Below, piece after piece: positions 1 through 5,252 of a stretch of DNA of 5,252 bases. The position numbers and the translations under genes are program-made. This stretch comes from DAIRGB01 sp036794765 (GTDB lineage: Bacteria > Patescibacteriota > JAHJAL01). The stretch is taken from positions 1 to 5,252 of the forward strand of contig DAIRGB010000067.1 in assembly GCA_036794765.1 (NCBI GenBank), given 5' to 3'. A model generated the notes under the pieces. It saw only the letters and a program-made list of their open reading frames with translations. It did not search any database and was not told where the DNA came from. Positions within the stretch are counted from its first letter, which is position 1, and each line of letters opens with the position of its first letter.

Positions 1-50
1 GGGCAGGTTCTCCACGCCGTGGGCATGGTATGTGATGCCCATGAATCCGA
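1..50. other. GC-rich segment not continuous with atpF (possible chimeric or rearranged contig end)
   Basis: Thirty of these 50 bases are G or C, against 12 of the next 50. The atpF frame meets a TGA stop at 42-44, so this segment cannot encode the missing N-terminus of subunit b. On the minus strand, 42 to 1 reads openly as MGITYHAHGVENLP with mostly G or C at third codon positions, as in a gene from a GC-rich genome. The ending G-x-ENLP resembles the block that opens PlsC-type acyltransferase domains, but 14 codons are too few to name a gene. A 6-bp inverted repeat (GGGCAT 21-26 / ATGCCC 35-40) lies inside. The likeliest reading is a misassembly or chimeric join near 45-57; a true genomic rearrangement is the alternative. 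Confidence 0.5.
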
Positions 51-425
51 GTGCAAGAAAAAATTAAAAAAAGTTTGGATGATAGCAAAAAAATAGAAGA
101 AGAATTACTGAAAATTGCCAAGGAAAGAGAAGAAAGTCTGAAAAAGGCCAGAATTGAAGCAAAAGAAATAATACAGACCGCCACCGTTTCCGCCTCGGCT
201 CAAAAAGAGGAAATATTGTCAGTTGCCAAAATGGAAGCGGAGAACATACTTGCCAAAGCGCAAAAACAAAATCTTTCCACGGCCTCAAAAATCAGAGGCG
301 ATATTTTATCGGATTTATCTGACCTGGTTATTTCGATTACCGAACAAGTTTTAGCAAAAAAAATAACCAAAGATTCCGATAGAGAAATGATTAAACAATC
401 ACTGGAATCATTAATAAATAAATAA
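51..425 (+). CDS. atpF: F0F1 ATP synthase subunit b, 5'-truncated (membrane anchor missing)
   Basis: Subunit b is the peripheral-stalk protein that ties the F1 head (through delta) to F0 subunit a in the membrane. The 124 visible residues match its cytoplasmic part: a long charged coiled coil rich in Lys, Glu and Ala (roughly residues 1-90, with KKARIEAKEII and AKMEAENILAKAQ blocks), then the C-terminal delta-binding region with ITEQVLAKKIT near residues 95-108. Full-length b proteins are about 155-175 aa and begin with one hydrophobic helix; that helix and the following residues are absent. GTG at 51 is only the first possible start after an in-frame TGA (42-44) and is probably an internal valine codon, because family resemblance begins immediately and the upstream DNA has a foreign composition. 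The stop TAA overlaps the atpH start. Identification rests on the coiled coil, the C-terminal pattern and position before atpH; I am confident of the family, less so of the 5' boundary. Confidence 0.9.
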   Translation: MQEKIKKSLDDSKKIEEELLKIAKEREESLKKARIEAKEIIQTATVSASAQKEEILSVAKMEAENILAKAQKQNLSTASKIRGDILSDLSDLVISITEQVLAKKITKDSDREMIKQSLESLINK

Positions 426-427
426 TG
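423..427 (+). promoter_or_regulatory. TAATG stop/start overlap coupling atpF and atpH
   Basis: The atpF stop TAA (423-425) shares its last A with the atpH start ATG (425-427). No purine-rich Shine-Dalgarno block precedes the ATG; the upstream bases are ATTAATAAATA. The overlap suggests that ribosomes finishing b reinitiate on delta, which fits because the two subunits are both parts of the peripheral stalk. The overlap is seen directly; coupling is inferred. Confidence 0.7.
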
Positions 428-865
428 TCAATCAGTCCTCAACAATATGCCAATCTGTTGTATGATTCACTGTCAGGCGATCGACGCCTGCGCAAAAAAA
501 TCATCCTCGATTTTGTAACTTTTATTGTTTTAAAAAAAGATCAAGATAAGCTAACAAAAATCATTAAAGAAATATCTGATTTGATTGATCGTAAAAACCA
601 AACACTATTCATCGACATTGTGTCTTCTACGCCGCTGGAAAACCTTGATCATTTATCCGAAACCATTTCTCAAAAAATTAATCAACCGGTTGAGATGTCC
701 AATATTATCGACGAAAAATTGATTGGTGGCCAGATTGTATATTCTTCAGATTGGAAAATTGATTTTTCTATAAAATCAATCCTACAAAAAAGACCGGTCG
801 AGCGAAATCAAAAATTACCGAAAAATCTGATAACTGCTCTTGAAGTACTACAAAGATCTATCTAA
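425..865 (+). CDS. atpH: F0F1 ATP synthase subunit delta (short form)
   Basis: Delta (OSCP homologue) sits on top of the alpha3beta3 head and binds the b stalk, stopping the head from spinning with gamma. The 146-aa product starts with the family-like QQYANLLYDSL segment at residues 6-16, the first helix of the N-terminal helical bundle. It ends with the diagnostic C-terminal pattern: IDEKLIGGQIVYSSDW (95-110, Gly101-Gly102) followed by KIDFSIKSIL (111-120), equivalent to the usual GG-x(n)-D-x-S-x(3)-L block. At 146 aa it is about 30 residues shorter than the common 175-180 aa form. The shortage seems to fall in the helical bundle and linker, not in the C-terminal signature. After the signature a short basic tail continues to residue 146. 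The start is fixed by the one-base overlap with atpF. A 98-bp spacer holding a large inverted repeat separates it from atpA. Confidence 0.93.
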   Translation: MSISPQQYANLLYDSLSGDRRLRKKIILDFVTFIVLKKDQDKLTKIIKEISDLIDRKNQTLFIDIVSSTPLENLDHLSETISQKINQPVEMSNIIDEKLIGGQIVYSSDWKIDFSIKSILQKRPVERNQKLPKNLITALEVLQRSI

Positions 866-868
866 CTT

Positions 869-955
869 TTTTATTTTCAATTTTCAATTTATGATTTTCA
901 ATATCGCAATCTCTCTAAATGTTTGAAAATTAGAAATTAGAAATTAAAAATTAAA
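869..955. repeat. AT-only inverted repeat made of 7-bp units in the atpH-atpA spacer
   Basis: The arms 869-901 and 923-955 are complementary at 27 of 33 positions, with two further G-T wobbles (893/931, 884/940), around a 21-base loop (902-922). The left arm is a heptamer array: TTTTCAA (874-880), TTTTCAA (881-887), variant TTTATGA (888-894), TTTTCAA (895-901). The right arm is AAAATTA, GAAATTA, GAAATTA, AAAATTA (926-953). The element fills nearly all of the 98-bp gap and ends 8 bases before the atpA ATG. It has no GC-rich stem, so it does not look like an intrinsic terminator. In RNA it could form a long weak A-U hairpin that shields or exposes the atpA start or affects mRNA processing. It could equally be a dispersed repeat with no role in the operon. 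The pairing is counted by eye; function is unknown. Confidence 0.75.
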
Positions 956-963
956 TCTTTTGT

Positions 964-2487
964 ATGCCAAAAATTTTAGACAAAAATGACATTCTTTGCG
1001 AACTAAAAAAAGAGTTCGCCAAAATAGAAAAAAAACCAGTAGTAGAACAAATTGGTCATGTCCTAGAAGTTGGTGACGGAATTGCTATTATTGACGGATT
1101 ATCTCAAGTCATGTCGCAGGAAATTATTGAATTTTCCTCCGGACAACTTGGGGTGGCTCTAAACCTCAATGAAGACACTATTGGTGCGATTATTTTGGGA
1201 GAATATTCCAATGTATCTGAAGGCGACGAAGTAAAAACCACTGGCCGAATCTTGTCTATTCCAGTCGGCGACAACTTGATTGGACGTGTCGTCAACCCGC
1301 TTGGTGAGCCACAAGATAATGAAGGTGTTATTAAATCGAAAAAATATTATCCGGTGGAAAAAATCGCCCCTGGCGTTATTACACGCAAAAAAGTCAATCA
1401 GCCGGTACAAACCGGTATTCTGGCAATTGACAGTATTATTCCAATTGGTCGGGGTCAACGTGAGTTGATTATCGGTGATCGGCAAACCGGCAAAACGGCG
1501 CTGGCGATCGATGCTATCATCAACCAAAAAGGCCAAGACATGATCTGTATTTATGTAGCCATCGGCCAAAAAAAATCAAAAGTAGCCAGAATTATTGATA
1601 AATTAAAAGAACACGGCGCCATGGACTATACAGTCGTAGTTGTGGCCGGAGCTTCTGATTCAGCCTCACTAAATTATATCGCCCCATACTCCGGCTGCGC
1701 TATTGGCGAATATTTTATGGATCAAGGCAAAGATGTCCTGGTAGTCTATGATGATCTATCAAAGCATGCTGTAGCCTACCGTCAAATTTCATTGCTGTTG
1801 CGCCGACCTCCAGGCCGCGAAGCGTATCCGGGTGACGTTTTTTACCTTCACTCCCGATTGTTGGAACGCGCCGCCAAACTCAGTCAGGATTTTGGTGGTG
1901 GTTCATTAACTGCTTTGCCGATTATTGAAACTCAAGCCGGCGATATTTCGGCCTATATTCCAACCAACGTTATTTCTATTACCGATGGTCAAATTTTTCT
2001 TGAAGCAGATCTTTTCTATAAAGGGATTCGTCCCGCTTTAAATATTGGTTTGTCGGTATCTCGTGTCGGTTCCACCGCTCAGATCAAAGCTATGAAAAAA
2101 GTCGCCGGTAAACTCAAATTGAGCCTAGCTCAATTTCGCGAGCTGGAAGCGTTTGCTCAATTTGGTTCCGACCTCGACGAAGAAACCAAAAAACAGATCG
2201 AACTCGGGAAACGTTTGACTGAATTATTGAAACAAACCCAATATTCGCCTTTGCCGGTAGCTAATCAAGTAGTAATACTGTATGCCGCCAATAATGGTTA
2301 TCTCAATGATGTCGCTGTCGAAAATATCAAGCGTTTCCAAAACGAATTAAATGATTATCTCAAAACTGATTCAAGTAAAATATTGTCTGAAATTGAAGAA
2401 AAAAAAGAACTGGATGAAAAAACTGAAAAGAAATTAATCAAAGCAATTGAAACATTCAAAACAACAATTGATTACGTTCAAAAATAA
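964..2487 (+). CDS. atpA: F0F1 ATP synthase subunit alpha
   Basis: Alpha is the non-catalytic nucleotide-binding subunit of the alpha3beta3 head in the cytoplasm. The 507 residues match the usual 500-515. An N-terminal extension (1-25) precedes the beta-barrel domain (about 26-95, with GDGIAIIDGL at 38-46). The nucleotide-binding domain carries the alpha-type P-loop GDRQTGKT (171-178), the VVYDDLSKHAVAYRQ segment holding the Walker B acid (260-274), RRPPGREAYPGD (280-291), PALN (357-360) and SVSRVGS (364-370). Arg367 in the last is the arginine finger that reaches the catalytic site on beta. A helical C-terminal domain follows from about 380 and ends in a Lys/Glu-rich tail. ATG at 964 places the N-terminus as expected, although no Shine-Dalgarno motif is visible (upstream bases are AAATCTTTTGT). 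atpG follows after 9 bp. No key residue is missing. Confidence 0.98.
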   Translation: MPKILDKNDILCELKKEFAKIEKKPVVEQIGHVLEVGDGIAIIDGLSQVMSQEIIEFSSGQLGVALNLNEDTIGAIILGEYSNVSEGDEVKTTGRILSIPVGDNLIGRVVNPLGEPQDNEGVIKSKKYYPVEKIAPGVITRKKVNQPVQTGILAIDSIIPIGRGQRELIIGDRQTGKTALAIDAIINQKGQDMICIYVAIGQKKSKVARIIDKLKEHGAMDYTVVVVAGASDSASLNYIAPYSGCAIGEYFMDQGKDVLVVYDDLSKHAVAYRQISLLLRRPPGREAYPGDVFYLHSRLLERAAKLSQDFGGGSLTALPIIETQAGDISAYIPTNVISITDGQIFLEADLFYKGIRPALNIGLSVSRVGSTAQIKAMKKVAGKLKLSLAQFRELEAFAQFGSDLDEETKKQIELGKRLTELLKQTQYSPLPVANQVVILYAANNGYLNDVAVENIKRFQNELNDYLKTDSSKILSEIEEKKELDEKTEKKLIKAIETFKTTIDYVQK

Positions 2488-2496
2488 ACTAGTGCT

Positions 2497-3408
2497 ATGT
2501 CTCAAAGTAAAGAAATAAAACATCGGATTAAATCAATCCAAAATACGAAAAAAATTACCAAAGCCATGGAGCTGGTCGCGGCTTCAAAAATGCGCAAAGC
2601 GGTAAGCCAAGTTGTGTTGTCCAGAAATTATTCAAATCTGGCCTGGAATATAATCGAAAAAATATCTCTTTCCAATCCAAAATATATTCATCCCTTGCTC
2701 AAAAATCCAAAAAAAATAAAACACGCCGCTATTCTGGTTGTTTCGTCAAACAGGGGATTGTGCGGAGCCTTTAACGGCAATGTATTAAAAAAGTGCATAT
2801 CCAGCAGCAAGGATCTTTCTCAGAAGAATATCAATCATACTTTCCTTACTTTTGGCCGCAAAGTTCGTGACCAACTCCGTCGTCTAAAGTACGATATTGC
2901 CGCCGATTTTGACAAACCTGATTTATTGAATGAGATCTCAACCATTTCACCAATCTCCAAAATACTATTAGACGGTTTTGTTCAAAAACAATATCAGGCC
3001 GTTTACCTAGTATATACCGATTTTGTTTCAACTCTAAAACAACAACCAATCATTAAAAAGCTATTGCCCCTAAAAACCCACCCCGACACAAACATTGGAG
3101 TTGTTTCGAATCCTGATTCAAAAAACTTGAAACTTGAAAGTAGGAACTTGAAACTTGAATACAAGTACGAACCTTCACCGAAATTGGTCTTGGACCAAAT
3201 ATTACCTCGAATATTGGAACTCCAAATCTATCAAGCCGTCCTAGAGTCTGATGCTTCCGAACATTCCGCCCGCATGCTGGCCATGAAAAACGCCCACAAA
3301 TCGGCCACAGATATGATCGATAGTTTAAATCTTGCTTACAACCAAGCCAGACAAGCAGCTATCACCCAAGAACTAGCCGAAATCGTTGCCGGAGCGAATG
3401 CAATTTGA
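2497..3408 (+). CDS. atpG: F0F1 ATP synthase subunit gamma with an in-frame repeat insertion
   Basis: Gamma is the central shaft: its two long terminal helices form a coiled coil inside alpha3beta3 and transmit rotation from the c-ring. The N-terminal helix is typical (KEIKHRIKSIQNTKKITKAM at residues 5-24, then ELVAASKMRKA at 25-35). The central Rossmann-like domain has SSNRGLCGAFN (83-93). The C-terminal helix has the hallmark SEHSARMLAMKNAHKSATDM (254-273), followed by YNQARQAAITQELAEIVAGA (281-300). The length, 303 aa, is slightly above the usual 285-295. The excess is explained by a repeat-encoded stretch (residues 210-223, NLKLE twice) just before the conserved EPSPKLVLDQILP block. The TGA stop at 3406-3408 falls exactly at the expected family end. 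The gene starts 9 bp after atpA without a clear ribosome-binding site, so translation is probably coupled to atpA. The next gene is not atpD but an unknown membrane protein. Confidence 0.97.
   Translation: MSQSKEIKHRIKSIQNTKKITKAMELVAASKMRKAVSQVVLSRNYSNLAWNIIEKISLSNPKYIHPLLKNPKKIKHAAILVVSSNRGLCGAFNGNVLKKCISSSKDLSQKNINHTFLTFGRKVRDQLRRLKYDIAADFDKPDLLNEISTISPISKILLDGFVQKQYQAVYLVYTDFVSTLKQQPIIKKLLPLKTHPDTNIGVVSNPDSKNLKLESRNLKLEYKYEPSPKLVLDQILPRILELQIYQAVLESDASEHSARMLAMKNAHKSATDMIDSLNLAYNQARQAAITQELAEIVAGANAI
3124..3165 (+). repeat. Heptanucleotide tandem repeat inside atpG
   Basis: Six consecutive 7-bp units can be read: AACTTGA, AACTTGA, AAGTAGG, AACTTGA, AACTTGA, then the degenerate ATACAAG. 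The 15-base word AACTTGAAACTTGAA occurs perfectly at 3124-3138 and 3145-3159, 21 bp apart. Because 21 bp equals seven codons, the frame is kept and the protein reads NLKLESR then NLKLEYK (gamma residues 210-223). The unit AAACTTG, after rotation, differs by one base from AAAATTG, the unit read on the opposite strand of the left arm in the atpH-atpA spacer. The two arrays therefore look like one repeat family. The site is a variable region before the C-terminal helix, where an insertion would be tolerated. Confidence 0.8.
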
Positions 3409-3430
3409 TATTAATAATTATAATTTGGTA

Positions 3431-3961
3431 ATGAAAATTGTATTGCCGCCAGACAAAATAATATTTAACAACAAAACAATCATATTTTTAATTAAGCAAT
3501 TATTATTTTATTTTAATTCTCTTCCGGTAACTCTAATAGTTTTTTTTAATGCATGTTGGATAGTAACTCTTGGTAATTTTATTCATAACTATGTCATCGA
3601 CATCTCATGGATGTCGCAAATATTCAAGTTTTTATTAGGTTTTCCAAATTCAAGTATAAGTAATAATATCGATTTAAATGTCTTAGTCTCACTATTCGTC
3701 AAAATTTCATTTTTTTGGTACTTTTTTAGTTCGTTATTAAGATATCTGCTTGGTAAAAAAGTCACAGTTAATATTAAAACTCAAATATTTTTCGTTACCG
3801 CGATCACATTCATAGGAAACGTTATTTCAATAGTTTATTTAAGACATATTGGAGATCAATTATTTTGGGTTGTCTTAATATTTTTTCCAATTTCGATAGG
3901 CGCCAACATCTTTTTAATATTTTTAAATAATCTTAATGAGAGAATTGAGCAGATAAAGTAG
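3431..3961 (+). CDS. Unrecognised four-helix membrane protein between atpG and atpD
   Basis: I do not recognise this 176-aa protein. Its hydrophobic segments fall at about 31-51, 82-104, 117-137 and 143-165, with a further hydrophobic N-terminal stretch at 16-28. Basic residues (K9, K15, K22; R104, K109, K110, K116; R171, K176) favour both termini and the 105-116 loop in the cytoplasm, giving four transmembrane helices. No signal peptide, catalytic motif or Cys pair stands out. The segment SSLLRYLLGKK (100-110) before the third helix is vaguely like Yip1-type membrane proteins, but this is weak. Composition is striking: about 26 % GC over 3421-3960, with very frequent TTT, ATT and AAT codons, well below atpA or atpD. 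ATG 3431 is chosen because it leaves a 22-bp gap after atpG. ATG 3398, which would overlap atpG and add 11 residues, is possible. It is co-oriented with the operon and ends 48 bp before atpD, so it is probably co-transcribed. It could be an AtpI-like assembly factor by context only, or a passenger gene. Confidence 0.75.
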   Translation: MKIVLPPDKIIFNNKTIIFLIKQLLFYFNSLPVTLIVFFNACWIVTLGNFIHNYVIDISWMSQIFKFLLGFPNSSISNNIDLNVLVSLFVKISFFWYFFSSLLRYLLGKKVTVNIKTQIFFVTAITFIGNVISIVYLRHIGDQLFWVVLIFFPISIGANIFLIFLNNLNERIEQIK

Positions 3962-4009
3962 TATTAGAATTAAATTGACAATAAAAATAATTATTAATTT
4001 TTCAAAAAT

Positions 4010-5252
4010 ATGAACAAAGGTATTATAAAAAGAATTATCGGGCCGGTGGTTGATATTGAATTTGAAGACAAATTGCCAGCTATCAACAATGCTTTGGAAA
4101 CCAAAATTGGCGAAAAAAATATTATTTTGGAAGTCGCCCAACTTTTAGGCGACAAAAAAGTCCGCTGCGTTGCCATGGATTCCACCGATGGTTTAAAGAG
4201 AAATCAAGAAGTCACAGATACCGGCAGTCCAATCTCGGTACCTGTAGGAAAAGAAACTTTAGGACGCATGGTCAATGTTCTTGGCAAGGCGATAGATGGC
4301 AAGCCGGAATTAAAAACCAAAAAAAACTCACCAATTCATCGCGTCGCTCCCGAGTTAAAAGAACAATCAACCAAAATCGAAATCCTGGAAACTGGTATTA
4401 AAGTTATTGATTTAATCTGTCCCTTTCTCAAAGGTGGAAAGATTGGCCTCTTTGGTGGCGCCGGTGTCGGCAAAACTGTTTTAATTACCGAACTGATTCG
4501 TAACATTGCCACCGAACACGGTGGAGTATCGATGTTCGCCGGAGTAGGGGAGCGCACTCGTGAAGGCAATGATCTTTACTATGAAATGGAGGAATCTGGA
4601 GTATTAGAAAAAACCGCCTTGGTTTTTGGTCAGATGAACGAACCACCAGGAGCTCGCGCTCGTGTCGCCTTGACGGCGCTGACAATGGCCGAATACTTCC
4701 GTGATGAACAAAAACAAGATGTATTGTTGTTTGTTGATAATATTTTCCGCTTTACACAAGCCGGTAGTGAAGTATCAGCCTTGTTGGGTCGTATGCCATC
4801 AGCGGTTGGTTATCAACCAACATTGGCTAATGAGATGGGAAGCTTGCAAGAGAGAATCACTTCGACCACCGAAGGCTCAATCACTTCCGTTCAAGCCGTA
4901 TATGTCCCGGCCGACGATTTGACTGATCCTGCCCCAGCCACAACTTTTTCTCACCTTGATTCAACCGTTGTTCTATCACGTCAATTATCTGAATTGGGAA
5001 TATATCCGGCGGTAGATCCGCTTGATTCCAGTTCGTCGATTCTTGATCCCAATATTGTCGGCCAGGAACACTATGAGGTCGCTCGCGAAGTTCAGCGCGT
5101 TTTGCAACGTTATAAAGATTTGCAAGATATTATTGCCATCTTGGGTATTGATGAGTTGGCCGATGAAGACAAAATGCTGGTCGCTCGCGCCCGCAAAATT
5201 CAAAAATTTCTTTCTCAACCATTTCACGTCGCCGAAGTTTTTTCTGGCATCA
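4010..5252 (+). CDS. atpD: F0F1 ATP synthase subunit beta, 3'-truncated by the window edge
   Basis: Beta is the catalytic subunit that makes or hydrolyses ATP at the alpha/beta interface. The frame is open from ATG 4010 to the end: 414 codons plus one base, of an expected 460-475. The N-terminal barrel opens with GIIKRIIGPVVDIEFED (4-20). The catalytic domain has the Walker A motif GGAGVGKT (149-156; Lys155, Thr156), GERTREG (180-186) with the catalytic general base Glu181, and Walker B VLLFVDN (238-244) with Asp243. Further on come RMPSAVGYQPTL (261-272), DPAPATTFSHLD (306-317) and GIYPAVDPLDS (330-340), whose Tyr332 should stack on adenine. The DELSEED-type lever appears as DELADED (381-387), where gamma is pushed. 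Only the end of the C-terminal helical domain is missing. No Shine-Dalgarno motif is visible before the start (TTTTTCAAAAAT). All active-site residues are intact. atpC (epsilon) would be expected next. Confidence 0.97.
   Translation, partial: MNKGIIKRIIGPVVDIEFEDKLPAINNALETKIGEKNIILEVAQLLGDKKVRCVAMDSTDGLKRNQEVTDTGSPISVPVGKETLGRMVNVLGKAIDGKPELKTKKNSPIHRVAPELKEQSTKIEILETGIKVIDLICPFLKGGKIGLFGGAGVGKTVLITELIRNIATEHGGVSMFAGVGERTREGNDLYYEMEESGVLEKTALVFGQMNEPPGARARVALTALTMAEYFRDEQKQDVLLFVDNIFRFTQAGSEVSALLGRMPSAVGYQPTLANEMGSLQERITSTTEGSITSVQAVYVPADDLTDPAPATTFSHLDSTVVLSRQLSELGIYPAVDPLDSSSSILDPNIVGQEHYEVAREVQRVLQRYKDLQDIIAILGIDELADEDKMLVARARKIQKFLSQPFHVAEVFSGI

Noticed and set aside
890..895. TATGAT in the atpH-atpA spacer as a -10 box
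   Set aside because: It is part of the variant heptamer in the repeat arm and has no matching -35 sequence.
866..963. Intrinsic terminator between atpH and atpA
   Set aside because: The hairpin is A-T only with no GC-rich stem, and termination inside the operon before the alpha gene would make little sense.
1159..1569. Minus-strand open frame of 136 codons within atpA
   Set aside because: It is the antisense shadow of the strongly conserved alpha coding sequence and resembles no protein.
3406..3408. TGA recoding (Gly or Trp, as in Gracilibacteria or Mycoplasma)
   Set aside because: TGA ends gamma exactly where the family ends, although a TAA two codons later means this site alone is not decisive; no internal in-frame TGA appears in any of the aligned genes.
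3419..3424. Perfect TATAAT, a possible -10 box before the unknown membrane protein gene
   Set aside because: No -35-like sequence at 16-18 bp upstream and no extended -10 TG; TATAAT is expected by chance in an A/T-only stretch and it lies only 6 bases from the ATG.
3386..3430. Longer version of the unknown protein starting at TTG 3386 or ATG 3398
   Set aside because: These starts overlap the conserved end of atpG and add polar residues before the hydrophobic region; ATG 3431 is simpler, though ATG 3398 cannot be excluded.
3975..3980. Perfect TTGACA, a possible -35 box before atpD
   Set aside because: No acceptable -10 hexamer lies 16-18 bases downstream (the bases there are runs of T); in such AT-rich DNA an isolated hexamer is weak evidence.
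4336..5227. Several minus-strand open frames and one plus-strand (4701-4922) open frame within atpD
   Set aside because: The beta frame is continuous here with all catalytic motifs, so these are shadows in other frames.

Overview
The window is a stretch of a bacterial F-type (F0F1) ATP synthase operon, all genes on the + strand in the classical order atpF(b)-atpH(delta)-atpA(alpha)-atpG(gamma)-atpD(beta). The b gene is cut at its 5' side and the beta gene runs off the right edge. Subunits a and c would lie upstream and epsilon downstream. The catalytic P-loops, the alpha arginine finger and the gamma C-terminal rotor helix are all intact, so the visible F1 genes look functional. The AT-rich composition, a delta subunit of only 146 aa and the short intergenic spacers suggest an uncultured bacterium with a streamlined genome, possibly Patescibacteria/CPR; this is an inference from style, not proven. 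None of the aligned genes contains an internal in-frame TGA, which argues for the standard bacterial code rather than a TGA-recoded lineage.

Layout: positions 1-50 are about 60 % GC, while the next 50 bases are about 24 % GC. The left segment does not continue atpF and looks like a junction with unrelated DNA. It is followed by a b-subunit coding region without its membrane anchor (51-425), which overlaps atpH (425-865) by one base. A 98-bp spacer before atpA is almost entirely a large AT-only imperfect inverted repeat built of 7-bp units. atpA (964-2487) and atpG (2497-3408) are 9 bp apart. atpG carries an in-frame heptanucleotide repeat encoding NLKLE twice, just before its conserved C-terminal region. 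Between atpG and atpD sits an unrecognised four-helix membrane protein gene (3431-3961) of about 26 % GC, an unusual interruption of the gamma-beta pair. atpD starts at 4010 and stays open to the window end (414 codons seen).

Functionally, alpha3beta3 forms the catalytic head, gamma is the rotating shaft, and b and delta form the peripheral stalk that holds the head to the membrane. The inserted membrane protein could be an accessory or assembly factor, or simply a passenger gene. The points most worth a second look are that inserted gene, the heptanucleotide repeats (one pair of arrays in the atpH-atpA spacer, one array inside atpG) and the abrupt compositional junction at the left edge.
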